In this document: positions 54,401-64,000 of the stretch, in pieces
Numbering within the stretch: the stretch's first letter is position 1
Layout: each line of letters begins with the position of its first letter
Assembly (NCBI GenBank): GCA_036874045.1
Contig: CM072347.1
Location: 3,226,501-3,290,500 of the forward strand
Direction: 5' to 3'
Source: Cymodocea nodosa
Taxonomy: Eukaryota; Streptophyta; Magnoliopsida; Alismatales; Cymodoceaceae
Length of the DNA: 64,000 nt
Notes under the pieces: model-generated
Seen by the model: the letters and a program-made list of their open reading frames with translations, nothing else
The model's database searches: none
What the model was told of the DNA's origin: nothing
Program-made: the position numbers and the translations under genes

Positions 54401-55490
54401 TCAGAGATTATGGCTGGAGTGGAAGAGAGAAGACTGATAGTGTTAGAGTTGGAGTTGACCGTTTCCTCAATTTGCTTATGTCATTTCTTTTTATTTTACT
54501 TTACAACTAAATAACTTAAATCACATTAATAATCAAACATTAGATATAATAAAAATTATCTAAATAAACTAAAATAATAAACATCTAATACATAACCAAA
54601 ATATGATTCCAAACATTAAATATAAAATATGTGATTTAATTTATGCAGTTAAACATATTTAAACTTAAATAACATGTATAAACATTTAAAAGTGCATTAC
54701 ATGTAATTTTTCATAATATATTCATTATTTTCACATTATAATCATAATATACATGAATAATAACATATAGAATAGCATAAATTGACATTGTACACATCAC
54801 CATATCTTGAAAACATCTTGCTTTAAAATCAACGAAGTTCTCATTGGTTCCTTTGAATTTGTCAAGTGTACTATTTTCTCAATGCAACTAATCTTATGTG
54901 ATCGTACGATTTTGTACTTCGTTCAAGCTTCATTGCACTAAAAATACTTCATGTTTCAAAATTGATCGATTTTTCAATAGTCACTTTGAATTTGTCAAGT
55001 GCCTTGTATTTTCAGTGCATCTAGCTCCTCATCCAGTTTAACAATCTCCTTTCTAATTTTTTTCTAAGATATTTTTCTCTTATTTGGTTGGATTCAAATC
55101 CTCTAGTAATCTAGATGAATAATATTGTATTAGGATTTCTATAAAAAAAAAGAACCAACTGGCCATAGTTTCTATAGACATCATAGGCTTACCTATTCTT
55201 CTAAATGCCAACTTATCTCATGTTTATAGTAGAAAAAGGAAGTGATCAAAATCTATGGTAACACAAGCTCAAATTTTGCTATTGTTCATGAAATATCGAT
55301 TGCTCACAATTCTACATAACATTTTAAAATTATCAAACCCTCAATGTTGATTGTGAGACCTCTTGCTTTACATTCCTCTTGAAGTAAACCCTAAGAAACT
55401 AAATTAGCTTATTTATTGTTTAGTTGATTCTCTTGGTGATTTGGAGCCACAATCTATGCATATGGCAAACTAGACAGTAACAGTACCATT
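51430..55490. other. Upstream spacer of XPO4: AT-rich, no gene recognised
   Basis: About 4 kb of mostly very AT-rich sequence. Notable parts are the first 100-200 bp next to XPO4 (GC-richer, presumably promoter) and a diverged tandem pair at about 52855-52990. The 53840-54460 stretch is more balanced in composition and has no usable frame. I see no transposon domain. Confidence 0.5.
52855..52990. repeat. Diverged tandem pair resembling the 28351 retroposon
   Basis: Two units of about 68 bp contain (A/G)GTGA...CTTCATAGACACTCAAATAA and GTGAGCCTTAATGGACATTC. Both resemble the body of the poly(A) retroposon at 28351-28443 (GGTGATAAAAGG...CTTCATGGACACTCAAA). This points to a small dispersed family. 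Confidence 0.5.
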
Positions 55491-56844
55491 AACTTCTTTC
55501 CCTCCTCGTATGGAATGACCTTCTATAAATTCTGAACTATAGGCAATTGAGGTAGAACATAATAGTCCATTATTAAGTGGCTTTTAGAAAGAAAACTCTA
55601 TTGAACCAATAGTTTTGGAACAAGTGTTGGGGACACACATTGGGATGTCATGTACAATAGAGTTACACTTTACAATGCGTACAAAGAGAAGAAAGGAAGA
55701 AGAGAAACAAGAAAGCAATCACACATAAATGAGATATCAAGATTTTATGTGGTTTGGCAAAGCCTACAACCATGAGCATAAGGAAAATGCTATTGTTCTA
55801 TTGTGTCGTCAAGTGCTATGGTACAAGTTTTGCATTCATGTCTTTTGAATATAGCCACCAAATAATTATTTATATAATTAGCATTAAGGCACACATACTG
55901 TTAGATGAGATATGGAGCAACTCTTTGAGTTTGCACTTTCTTTAGGTAGGTAGTCACTAACTATCTGAAATTTGCAAGTATTTTAGACACTTAAATGGTT
56001 TAACTATTTGTTTGTCCACTATATTTCACTAACTAATCGTCTAGTTGTAAATCTTCATATACTTGGTAGGCTAACTCTCTGAAAATTTTAAACACTTGAT
56101 TGCTAACTTGTCGATCAGCTTCATAGTCTTTAACTAAACAAGACAAACCTCCTTTGTTGTATTTGGTTAAACACAATGGACCTTCAGTGTTGACTCTCTA
56201 ACATTTTTAGAGAATTAAGCATTAATTCACTGAGTTTCTTTAGCTAAGCCAACCATTAACTATCTAAAGTTTTGTAGTAATTCTTCACTTGACCTTCACT
56301 ACTTCATAGATACTTAGGAAGCTATCTAACTATTTGCTCTACATAGAATCCTATATAGTCTCTACATAGAATCCTAGCAATCTCCTACTTGGAGATTGGC
56401 AGCAACTCGTTGACACACACTCCCAATTTCATAGTAGCTTCTAACAAATTCCCTATGCCATGCCTCCATTCTTCAAGTGCTCAAGAAGCCAACTGAGGTC
56501 ATACATAACCTTAGTTTTTGAGTGCTCACACTCTTGATCATCATATTAGTAGGATTCTCTACACTTGTAATTTTATTCAACATTAGCGATCCTTCTTCAA
56601 TCATTTCTCTAATGAAATGGTATTTGATCCTAATGTGCTTGGATCTAACATGAAATGTTGAATTTTTGGTCAAACAAATGACACTCTTGTTATCACACCA
56701 AAGTATGTTACTTTCGTTTTCCTTGTGTAGTACTTTTAGGAAATTCTTTAGCTAGATTAGTTCTTTTGTTGCTTTTGTAGCTACAATTAATTGCCTCAAT
56801 GGTTGAAAGAAAAACACTCATTTACAACTTTAATACATAACTTA

Positions 56845-59472
56845 TGTAAGGAGTAAAATTGTGCATTTTTATGTGATATTATTTGTGCTTCTTATGACTT
56901 AAATGTTAAATAATGCATGATTATAATTGAAATATAATCACATAGGCATTTACATGAGTATGCATGATTATGGGATTTAATGACTTAAATTTGCACAACT
57001 TAGCCTTTTTGTTGATTATTGACTTAATGATCATGGGAATGAATAGTGATTATTTACTTAGATGCTTTAGATGTTTTCTTCTTGTTATATTTTAATTTGT
57101 TTGCTTAAGTTTTAAAGGTTATCTAAAGGAAATAAGATGGATAAATCTCAACCGTTGGATCTACCAAGGAAGAGATCAACTACCAAGTCTATTTAAAGGG
57201 AAGGACAACCCAAAACTAGGTTTTGTCTTCTCCTATCCAAGCAAAAACGTGGCTCCTTCTTTTCCTTGGATTTCCGACGGCCAAAGCTCATTGGAAGCAA
57301 GTCACTTCCTCTTCAGTGTTGCTGATTTCGGTGGTGTGTGGAGAGAGCAAGTTGGACCCAAGGGAGGTGTGTTCGTGGAAACTCTAAGGAAGGACGTGGA
57401 TGCATAGAAGGTGATTTTGTTAGGTGCAACTCCCTTTCTTCTTTAATGTACAACTTTCTTGCGTGGAGGACAGTAGGAACCTCTTGTGGAGAGGTCTCTT
57501 CATCCGATTTAGAGGTGATATATGTGGAGAAAGCAAGGAAGGAGCCAACTAGGGCATGGTTGGTGGACGTCCATGAGAAGGAAGCTTGTTGCCTTCATCC
57601 TTTGGTGAAATCTTGAAGCCCCTTAGTATTTCAAGAGGAAAACGTGGTGTGACAGGCCATGTTGGAGTCTTGAGGACGTGAGGGAGGCTAACTTCAGGAG
57701 CTTACTTCAAGGTATTGGAGATTTAAAGGTATAACTTGGAGTGGGTTGACTAAAAACTAATATTATGTTTGCATATGTTGTGTCTTATCATTGTGTTTGA
57801 TATTGTTTGTGTATTGCATATGTCTTTGCATGTTTAGGTTTATTTTTAGTAGTATAATCTTCATTTTTATATTGTAAAACTTTTAGTTTGTTTAATGAAA
57901 CTTGCCTCTGAAAATGAATGATTTTCGTGTAGATATGTGAATATATGTAGTCAATGTGTTCGTTTACTGTAAAGACATAACTTTCCTTGTGTTGTTTTCT
58001 TTGTAAATCGAGTTTTTCTCAATGTTTTTCATATCGATTCTTAATCCATTTTTGTAGAGAAATAAAAGATGATTCTTTCTGTATACTTTGTTTAATTTTT
58101 CGAGCATGTTTGGTTTGATTTTTCCATTTTATACGAAGAGTGTATTCTCAATCCGAAATCACATTTTCGATCAGTAGTTTTATGAAAATGTCTGATGCGA
58201 TTTCTCCCTCTATGCAATATGTTTCTAAGATCTGTAAATTGGGTTTATTAGATTGATAAGTTTACTTTCGTTCAGCGGTGATTTAATAGATTTTCATGAA
58301 GAATTGATAAAGTTCTTGAGTTTTTACTGTGAGTGCGCATTTTACATTATTTCAAGATCGTTTTGCGCACCTTACTAGGGCTTAATGTTATTTTCAATTG
58401 AAGACGATTTAGACTATAAAATCACTATGTCCTTTTAGATAACTTGAAACCCTTTCCAGTTCATATTTTTATATGATTTTTCAATTCCTATGTTAGGAGA
58501 AATCATTATTATAAGTAGAGATATTTTCTGTGATTTCGGAGAACAAGTTAGGAAGGGAGCGGATTTTCGTAGTTTTGGATTCTAGCCAAACAGAATCCTG
58601 CCTTACATTACTCCTTTCATAAAAGACGTTTTTCGTAGAATTTTTTAGTATTTCTTGATTTTATTTTGTAAGAAATTTCGTGTAGATTACAGTCATGTAA
58701 ATTTTGTATTTTTTTAGAATGTATTTCGTTGGTTTTTGATTTTTTCTTTCAGAGGTCGCAACAATTTTGAATTCCTGTTTGGTTGCCAGTTTTAGTGTTC
58801 GACGCTTGAGTGTTTCCTGTATTGCAAACTTTTTGGAAAGTTGTTTTGTGAATTTTCCATATTAGTAGTACGAGTTTTTGTTCAAAGCCCTTTGATTTCG
58901 CAGGATTTCATAGAGTTTTGACCGAGTTATGATTTTTGCACCAAAGGTGTATTTTTGGAAAGTTTACGTAATGGTTCTACGCCCTGTTAGTAAATTCAAC
59001 ACTTCTAGATTTTTATAATGATTTAGTCTATGAAATTACTACCATTTCGAAGATAACTCGAGGATCTTTCCAACCAATATTTTCTATGGATTTTTCAATG
59101 TCTAGGTTGGATGTAAGGAGAGTTAGAAGTTAGGCTTAATTTTTGTAATTTCAGAAACGAAACTCATTAATTTTCTTGAGTTTCCTAAGGTTTAACCTTA
59201 GGAGCTTATTAGATTTATGACGATACTTGAACTTTTTATCGTATTTATGTAATTATTACCTATTAATATGTAATTAAAGTTTTTATCATGGTTTTAGTGA
59301 TGTGAATATTTTGCTAAGCATTTATTTCTTTGAATTCATTTAAAACAAGCTTCTTGTGGATCGACCCGCTCTTGCATATGCTTAATACAATAGATATCGT
59401 GCACTTGCGGTTTATAAATATAAAATTTGAGATTTTTGTGTTTTAATTCTAAATACAACAAATTTCCTTACA
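56845..59472. mobile_element. Solo LTR, 2,628 bp, probably of a large Ty3-gypsy (Tat/Athila-like) element
   Basis: It begins TGTAAGGA and ends TCCTTACA, with ACTTA on both sides (56840-56844 and 59473-59477). Removing it with one ACTTA restores the copia 6 RNase H reading (VVSYVLKL...SVFLSTIEA). Near the right end are GGATCGACCCGCTCTTGCA and GTGCACTTGCGGTTT, words I associate with long gypsy LTRs. No internal domain is present, so it is a recombination remnant. Family and orientation are inferred. Confidence 0.85.
57338..57616 (+). other. 92-codon open frame inside the solo LTR
   Basis: It reads MERASWTQGRCVRGNSKEGR and continues with charged, Cys-containing sequence that I cannot place. Long LTRs often carry chance frames like this. 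It is listed only because the stretch is more GC-rich than the rest of the LTR. Confidence 0.15.
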
Positions 59473-59949
59473 ACTTACAACTGTGTCATTTAGAGTGAAA
59501 ACATATCTAAAAGTATTTTTGCCTTTGTCTAAATTTCTTGCCAAGTCTAAATCACAAAAGCCTTATAGATCTGCCTTTCCTTTTTTCCTAAAAATTAATC
59601 CTACCCTAGTTGATCCTCTTAAGTAACATAAAATCTACTTGATTCTTTCCTAGTGCTCTTTTCTAGGGTTTGATATAAACCTACTAACAACTCTTACAAC
59701 ACGAGTTATGTCAAGATTAGTGTAAATCATTACATAGATTAGGCTTCCTACTACTAAAGCATAAAAGATATTGACCATGTGCTCCTTTTCTTCTTGATTT
59801 CTTGGCATATGTTCTTTAGACAATTTCAAATGACTTCCTAGAGGTGTCTCCACTACCTTAGCATTTGTAAAATTAAGCTCAGTGAGTACTTTCTTTAAAG
59901 GGATTACAAATGATCTTAATTTCAAGTATTTACTTTGCAGCACCTAAAT

Positions 59950-60700
59950 ATCAAAATATGATGCTTCTAGAGCCTAAACTATCTATAATATCAAATAAGT
60001 TTACAATCTATAAGATTCTAAATTAATATCAATATATTTGAATATGATATAAAAAAAATTTAAAACATCTGATATTTATGAATAAAAGTTTAGACATAAG
60101 CTTAAACTATCTAAAATATTGATGCTCTTAGATATGAGCTTATCTTAGATTTAGAAATGTTTAAAATAAATATGTTAGTTAATATTTAATATTATCTGTT
60201 ATTTACTTTATAAGTTATATAACATCATTTTTTGTAATTTTCCTTATGAATAATAAAATTATATTTAATATACATTATATTATAATATAATGTATATGAT
60301 GTATCTAAGACATTATTTAAAAAAGGATGTGAGGTGCAGAGTTATAACATTAATTTTTAAGGATTTTTTTTAATCAATTAATAAATAATTATTGAGGTAA
60401 AAAATTTACATTAACAATTATATTGAATTTTCTCTTTACAGGTTTCTCGATATCACTCTTTAAGATTTGATGATGCTCTATGAGGTAAACACATTTTCTT
60501 GTGCGTTAAAATTGTCACTCTTCTATAAAATATATATAATATAGATCTAACGTAGATAATAAACCTTAAGTAATACCAAAACTTAAGTAAATAATAATTA
60601 GCATTGTGCTATGATTTTAAATATTAAAATGACACCACTCTAATGTAGATAAAAATAAATAAATATTATTTTAAATGATACTTAACTCTATGTAGATATA
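59950..60700. other. AT-rich spacer upstream of RPL12
   Basis: Strongly AT-rich sequence without a frame or repeat I can name. The last 100 bp presumably form the RPL12 promoter. Confidence 0.5.
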
Positions 60701-60717
60701 TATTCCATCTTCCAAAC

Positions 60718-60725
60718 AAAACCCT
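60718..60725 (+). promoter_or_regulatory. telo-box (AAACCCTA) upstream of RPL12
   Basis: AAACCCTA lies about 75 bp before the RPL12 ATG and is followed at once by a pyrimidine-rich stretch (CCCTCTTTTTCC). In plants this element is common in ribosomal-protein and translation-factor promoters, where it supports expression in dividing cells. A TATA-like ATATATAT lies at about 60695-60702, so transcription probably starts close to the box. Confidence 0.75.
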
Positions 60726-60798
60726 AGCCCTCTTTTTCCACGACCCTTCTCTAAGTCGAACCGAAGTTGCCGACGCCGTCGCCCTCCTCCCCTACGCG

Positions 60799-61299
60799 AT
60801 GCCCCCGAAGTTCGACCCGTCCCAGGTTGTCGACGTCTATGTCCGCGTCACCGGCGGAGAGGTTGGTGCCGCCAGCTCCCTTGCCCCGAAGATTGGTCCC
60901 CTCGGTCTCTCTCCCAAGAAGATCGGAGAGGACATCGCCAAGGAGACGGCCAAGGACTGGAAGGGCCTTCGCGTGACGGTGAAGCTCACCGTCCAGAACC
61001 GACAGGCGAAGGTTTCGGTTGTGCCCTCCGCATCCGCGCTTGTCATCAAGGCGTTGAAGGAACCCGCGAGGGACAGGAAGAAAACGAAGAATATCAAACA
61101 CACTGGAAACATCTCGCTGGACGACGTTGTGGAGATCGCAAGGGTGATGAGGCCTAGATCAATGTCGAAGGACCTGGTTGGAACCGTGAAGGAGATCTTA
61201 GGGACGTGCGTGTCTGTCGGGTGCACGGTGGATGGGAAGGATCCAAAGGACTTGCAGGCGGAGATTTCCGACGGCGATGTCGAGGTTCCTACTGCTTAA
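60799..61299 (+). CDS. RPL12: 60S ribosomal protein L12 (uL11), complete and intronless
   Basis: This is a cytosolic large-subunit protein that binds the GTPase-associated region of 25S rRNA at the base of the P-stalk, where elongation factors dock. The 166-residue protein starts [20 protein letters not shown] and has the family's usual length. The N-terminal domain includes [15 protein letters not shown] (about residues 33-47). The C-terminal rRNA-binding domain includes [19 protein letters not shown] and ends in [18 protein letters not shown] plus an acidic tail. The ATG is the first in the leader, and overlapping frames on both strands are shadows. The coding region is far more GC-rich than its surroundings, with many C/G third positions. 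No intron is needed to give full length. The gene looks functional. Confidence 0.98.
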   Translation: MPPKFDPSQVVDVYVRVTGGEVGAASSLAPKIGPLGLSPKKIGEDIAKETAKDWKGLRVTVKLTVQNRQAKVSVVPSASALVIKALKEPARDRKKTKNIKHTGNISLDDVVEIARVMRPRSMSKDLVGTVKEILGTCVSVGCTVDGKDPKDLQAEISDGDVEVPTA

Positions 61300-61440
61300 G
61301 CGCTTCTGGTTTGCACGTCGATTGGCTTTTCTTCTTAGTTTAAAATCTACTCTTTTTTTATTTGGAATGCCTTAGACTCTGTTGAGTCATATGTTTTGAG
61401 CATTCTCGAAATTAAAGTGATTGCAGTATTAATTCGTAAT
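61300..61440 (+). other. RPL12 3' untranslated region (probable)
   Basis: T-rich sequence follows the stop codon. An AATTAAAG near 61410 is a possible near-upstream polyadenylation signal. The end of the transcript cannot be set from sequence alone. Confidence 0.4.
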
Positions 61441-62949
61441 AGTTCATGCCATTGTGATTCATCCAAAGATACTAAATTGATCTTTGCAATTTGTTTTATC
61501 CTTCTGCCTTTGTTTGACTCTTCTCACGATGCTTATGATTTTTGGAATAATTAAGCTTTCTGTCTTCAGTAGTGTTTGGGAAACTTTGTTTCACCCAGGT
61601 GAAAGGGTCGTCCGGGCCAGAGGTGCTCCTTGAGGTGAACAGGTGAGCTCATGGCACTCACCTGATCAAACTCCAGTGCCTCTACGGGTGCCCTGGTAGA
61701 GATCCTCTGCCTTGCCTTGCCTGCATGGTCACCTTAGGCGACCGGGCATGATGACCTAACAACACTGACGAGATCATATACGGATTGTGGTTCGGGAAAT
61801 TTAAATTAGTTTGTGTTTCTTTCTATTCTCTGTTTCACTAAACTTCGAAACCTTATTTGAAGTTGATGAGCATTGGAAGATGTTGGAGAAGGCTGCTTGG
61901 GATTTTTTTATAATAAAGGTTTGGAATGATAGAAAAGAAAGATTAATTAGGCCTTGTTTGGTTCAAACGACATTGTTTGTTTACTAGTACAATCTGGACA
62001 AACATGTTTCACGCTATAGATTATGTGGAGAATGTCTTAAATTTCTACAGTAGGTCTGTATTCTACATTCCCCTGATCTGCATAAACATTTTTTCAGGTT
62101 ATGTGATTATGGTGTTGATTGTCGAAATCCTTTCTAGTTTTTTTCCCTCGAATCTAGCATCTGCAGTCTTGTATAGCATGTTTGCAGTATTCTCCCATCC
62201 TCGTTTAATGAATGTAGATAAAATCCTTTTTGTGTTGAACCATAAACCTTCAATAGCCAAAGTAAACCAAAGCATTAAGCAGTGTAACAATGCTTTTGGA
62301 TTACCAAGTTTTGTGAATTGGTTATGTAATTGGATTACATTACATATAATACTCATAATGCACATGAGGCCTTAATTCCATAGTATTATGCACATGTAAA
62401 ACGATATTCTATGTTTTAAGAAGTATGATGGTTGATTTATTTTATTCTCTAATCAGAGAACTTTAATAATGGTGTTCATGCACTTCCTTTTGTTCAAACT
62501 TGGGGTAATATTTGTGTAGTTTGTTATTTTTTTTTACATGTTTTAGTTTATGGCTTCTGATTTCTGGCTTATTTGTTATATTAGGGCCAAAGCTGCTTGG
62601 CATTAGGGAATATTCTATTTAAATCGGAACTAATCTACTGAAAAGAGTGGCATCCTTTTGAGATTTGTGATGTTAGATCTTTATTATTGTCTAAATTGAA
62701 TGATAGATATAACTGTAATTTTCCTTAAATCCTTTAACATACAAAGTTGGGTAGTGCCTTCAGATAGGTTGTTTTTTAAAATGTTTTGGTTTATATGACT
62801 TTTATTGCATTGTGTTTTTATTTGATCAAAATAATGTGTATACTATGAAACTATGGAAAAAGTTAATTTAGCAAGGACTAAGATATAACTAAAAGTATAG
62901 AAAATCATTTTGAATTTTTGCTAGGTAGGTAGATGTTGAAAACTATTTA
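61441..62949. other. Downstream of RPL12, no gene recognised
   Basis: Apart from the GC-rich block at 61590-61760 this is ordinary AT-rich spacer. A 132-codon frame at 61977-62375 is hydrophobic and matches no family I know. A minus-strand frame overlaps it, and I treat both as chance. Confidence 0.45.
61590..61760. repeat. GC-rich non-coding block with AGGTG/CACCT inverted words
   Basis: About 170 bp downstream of RPL12 are rich in AGGTGA, CACCTGA, GGTGCTC and GCCTTGCCTTGCCTG. The word content recalls the GC-rich heads of the hAT-type MITEs at 49560-49660, so this may be a MITE head without its AT-rich middle. Confidence 0.4.
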
Positions 62950-63500
62950 TTTACTTAGACAACTATTAGAAAATTTCAGAATTAAGAAAAAGAACCTTCT
63001 CATGATTTACATAGTTTTGAGATAGCTTATGATAGGGTACCTAAAAAACCATTGTGATGGGTATTTGAAAGAAAAAAGGTATTTATAAGATGTATTGATA
63101 TTATAAAAGAATCCTTAAAAAGGGTAATTACTAGCATTAAAACTTTATAAATATAAATTAAGGAAGTTTCAATAGATAGGTTTAGAGCAAGGGTCCTTTT
63201 TGGACACATCTGTTTATCATTGTTATAAATGAAATAATTAAGGAAAAGTGTGCTATTTTCTAATAATATAGGTTGTAGAGCATGATCATGCAAGAAGAAA
63301 TTACTAATTAGTTAGGAGGCTAAAGGATGCATCAATTAGGAAAAGAGAATTAATTAATGTAGCTAAAAGTAGTATAAAGTTTAAAACTACTTAATTGGTA
63401 ATTGTGAGAAAAGATTTAAATGTATGTAATTTAATTGAAGATTTCACTATACATAGAAATATGTAGAAGAAAAAGATTCATGTGATCAATCTCACATAAT
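62950..63500 (+). mobile_element. RTE-type LINE fragment (copy E)
   Basis: It gives the RT motif (EIAYDRVPKKPL-WVFERKKVF, near 63020-63090) and RCIDIIKESLKRVITSIKTL (63090-63145). It then jumps to the C-terminal end (RKDLNVCNLIEDFT-like, 63400-63450) and CAATCTCACATAATG. A deletion removes the middle. This is the only copy here with the RT domain start. Confidence 0.75.
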
Positions 63501-64000
63501 GAAATTATGATGTTGCTATTGTAATTGGTATTAAGATGTTAATTGTTTTTTACCTTAATGTTTTGTTTGGGTTGATTTTAATCCTCTTTCTTATCAATTG
63601 CCCTTGGGCATCTTTGATGGTAAGGGGAGTTGCCCTTTGGGTGTTTTGATGTTGTAAGGAGCCTGGTGCTCCTCCATCTCCCTTGTTGATAATGGATTCC
63701 ATATCTTGTTGAGGGTCTCCATTATCTTCTTAGACTTGTGTTAGTTGCTATATCAGTATCCTTTTTTGTCAATTCTACAAAGTTCACTTCACAACCATCA
63801 TACTCTAATTTTCTCTTTCAAGTAGCTGCATTTTGCTTGTCATTTGTTGGTTGGTCTTCGGCTCCTTATCATTCTTCATGGCTAGCCCATCTTGTTAGAT
63901 AGAGGTTCGACGGGGGTTGGATTTCATTCTTCAAATGATTTATTACGGTGGATTTTGCTAGTTGAAGTTCAGGTGCCTTGTTGGTTTCGCGTTGGACCAT
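63501..64000. other. Right edge, no gene recognised
   Basis: T-rich sequence with moderate GC near the end. There are no domain words, and a gene starting beyond the edge cannot be judged. Confidence 0.4.

Larger units (their letters stand above)
55620..59945 (-). mobile_element. Ty1-copia 3' half (copia 6), split by a solo LTR
   Basis: The reverse-transcriptase end and connection region lie at 59943-59650 (LVVGSLIYVMIYTNLDITRV). RNase H runs from about 59530 to 59478 and, after the insertion, from 56839 to 56473 (STFHVRSKHIRIKYHFIREM). A purine-rich CCAAGTAGGAGATTGCT near 56375-56390 is the likely polypurine tract, so 55620-56375 is probably a degraded 3' LTR. The 5' half is absent. It lies between the XPO4 and RPL12 promoters. 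Confidence 0.78.

Noticed and set aside
60837-61226. Long minus-strand frames across RPL12
   Set aside because: They are antisense shadows caused by the GC-rich third positions of the real gene.
61977-62375. A 132-codon hydrophobic open frame downstream of RPL12
   Set aside because: No family words, an overlapping minus-strand frame of similar quality, and composition typical of T-rich spacer.
1-64000. CRISPR arrays, bacterial-type operons or phage-like systems
   Set aside because: The window is plant nuclear DNA with spliced genes. The direct repeats found are LTRs, minisatellites or SINEs.

Overview
This is nuclear plant DNA, almost certainly from an angiosperm. The evidence is a spliced exportin-4 gene with plant-type residues, a plant RPL12 gene behind a telo-box promoter, Ty1-copia and chromodomain Ty3-gypsy elements, L1 and RTE LINEs, and Au-type SINEs. 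The species cannot be fixed from the sequence. The background is AT-rich, and the only long GC-rich coding block is RPL12.

Two genes can be supported. On the minus strand, positions 51285 down to 1456 and past the left edge carry the N-terminal half of exportin-4 (XPO4). I read 16 consecutive exons, 1,713 nt or 571 codons in total. They have GT/AG borders, matching phases and no stop or frameshift. On the plus strand, 60799-61299 is an intronless, complete 166-residue RPL12 (uL11). The two genes diverge from a 9.5-kb spacer that holds a broken copia element with a large solo LTR inside it.

Most of the window is XPO4 intron filled with transposons. Intron 15 (6.5 kb) holds a copia element with 84-bp LTRs and an Au SINE. 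Intron 12 (9.8 kb) holds an RTE LINE tail, a chromovirus fragment and a copia element carrying a 1,025-bp Harbinger-like insertion. Intron 11 (14.5 kb) is a nest of two L1 LINEs, three copia elements and a 93-bp retroposon. Introns 8, 9, 5 and 2 hold a foldback element, a second minisatellite-bearing element, RTE LINEs, another copia-like element and hAT-type MITEs.

All transposon coding regions seen are broken. No CRISPR array, rRNA, tRNA gene or intact mobile element is present. The most noteworthy items are the very large but intact XPO4 gene, the copia element with an internal inversion, the short-LTR copia element, and several insertions whose target duplications can be read to the base.
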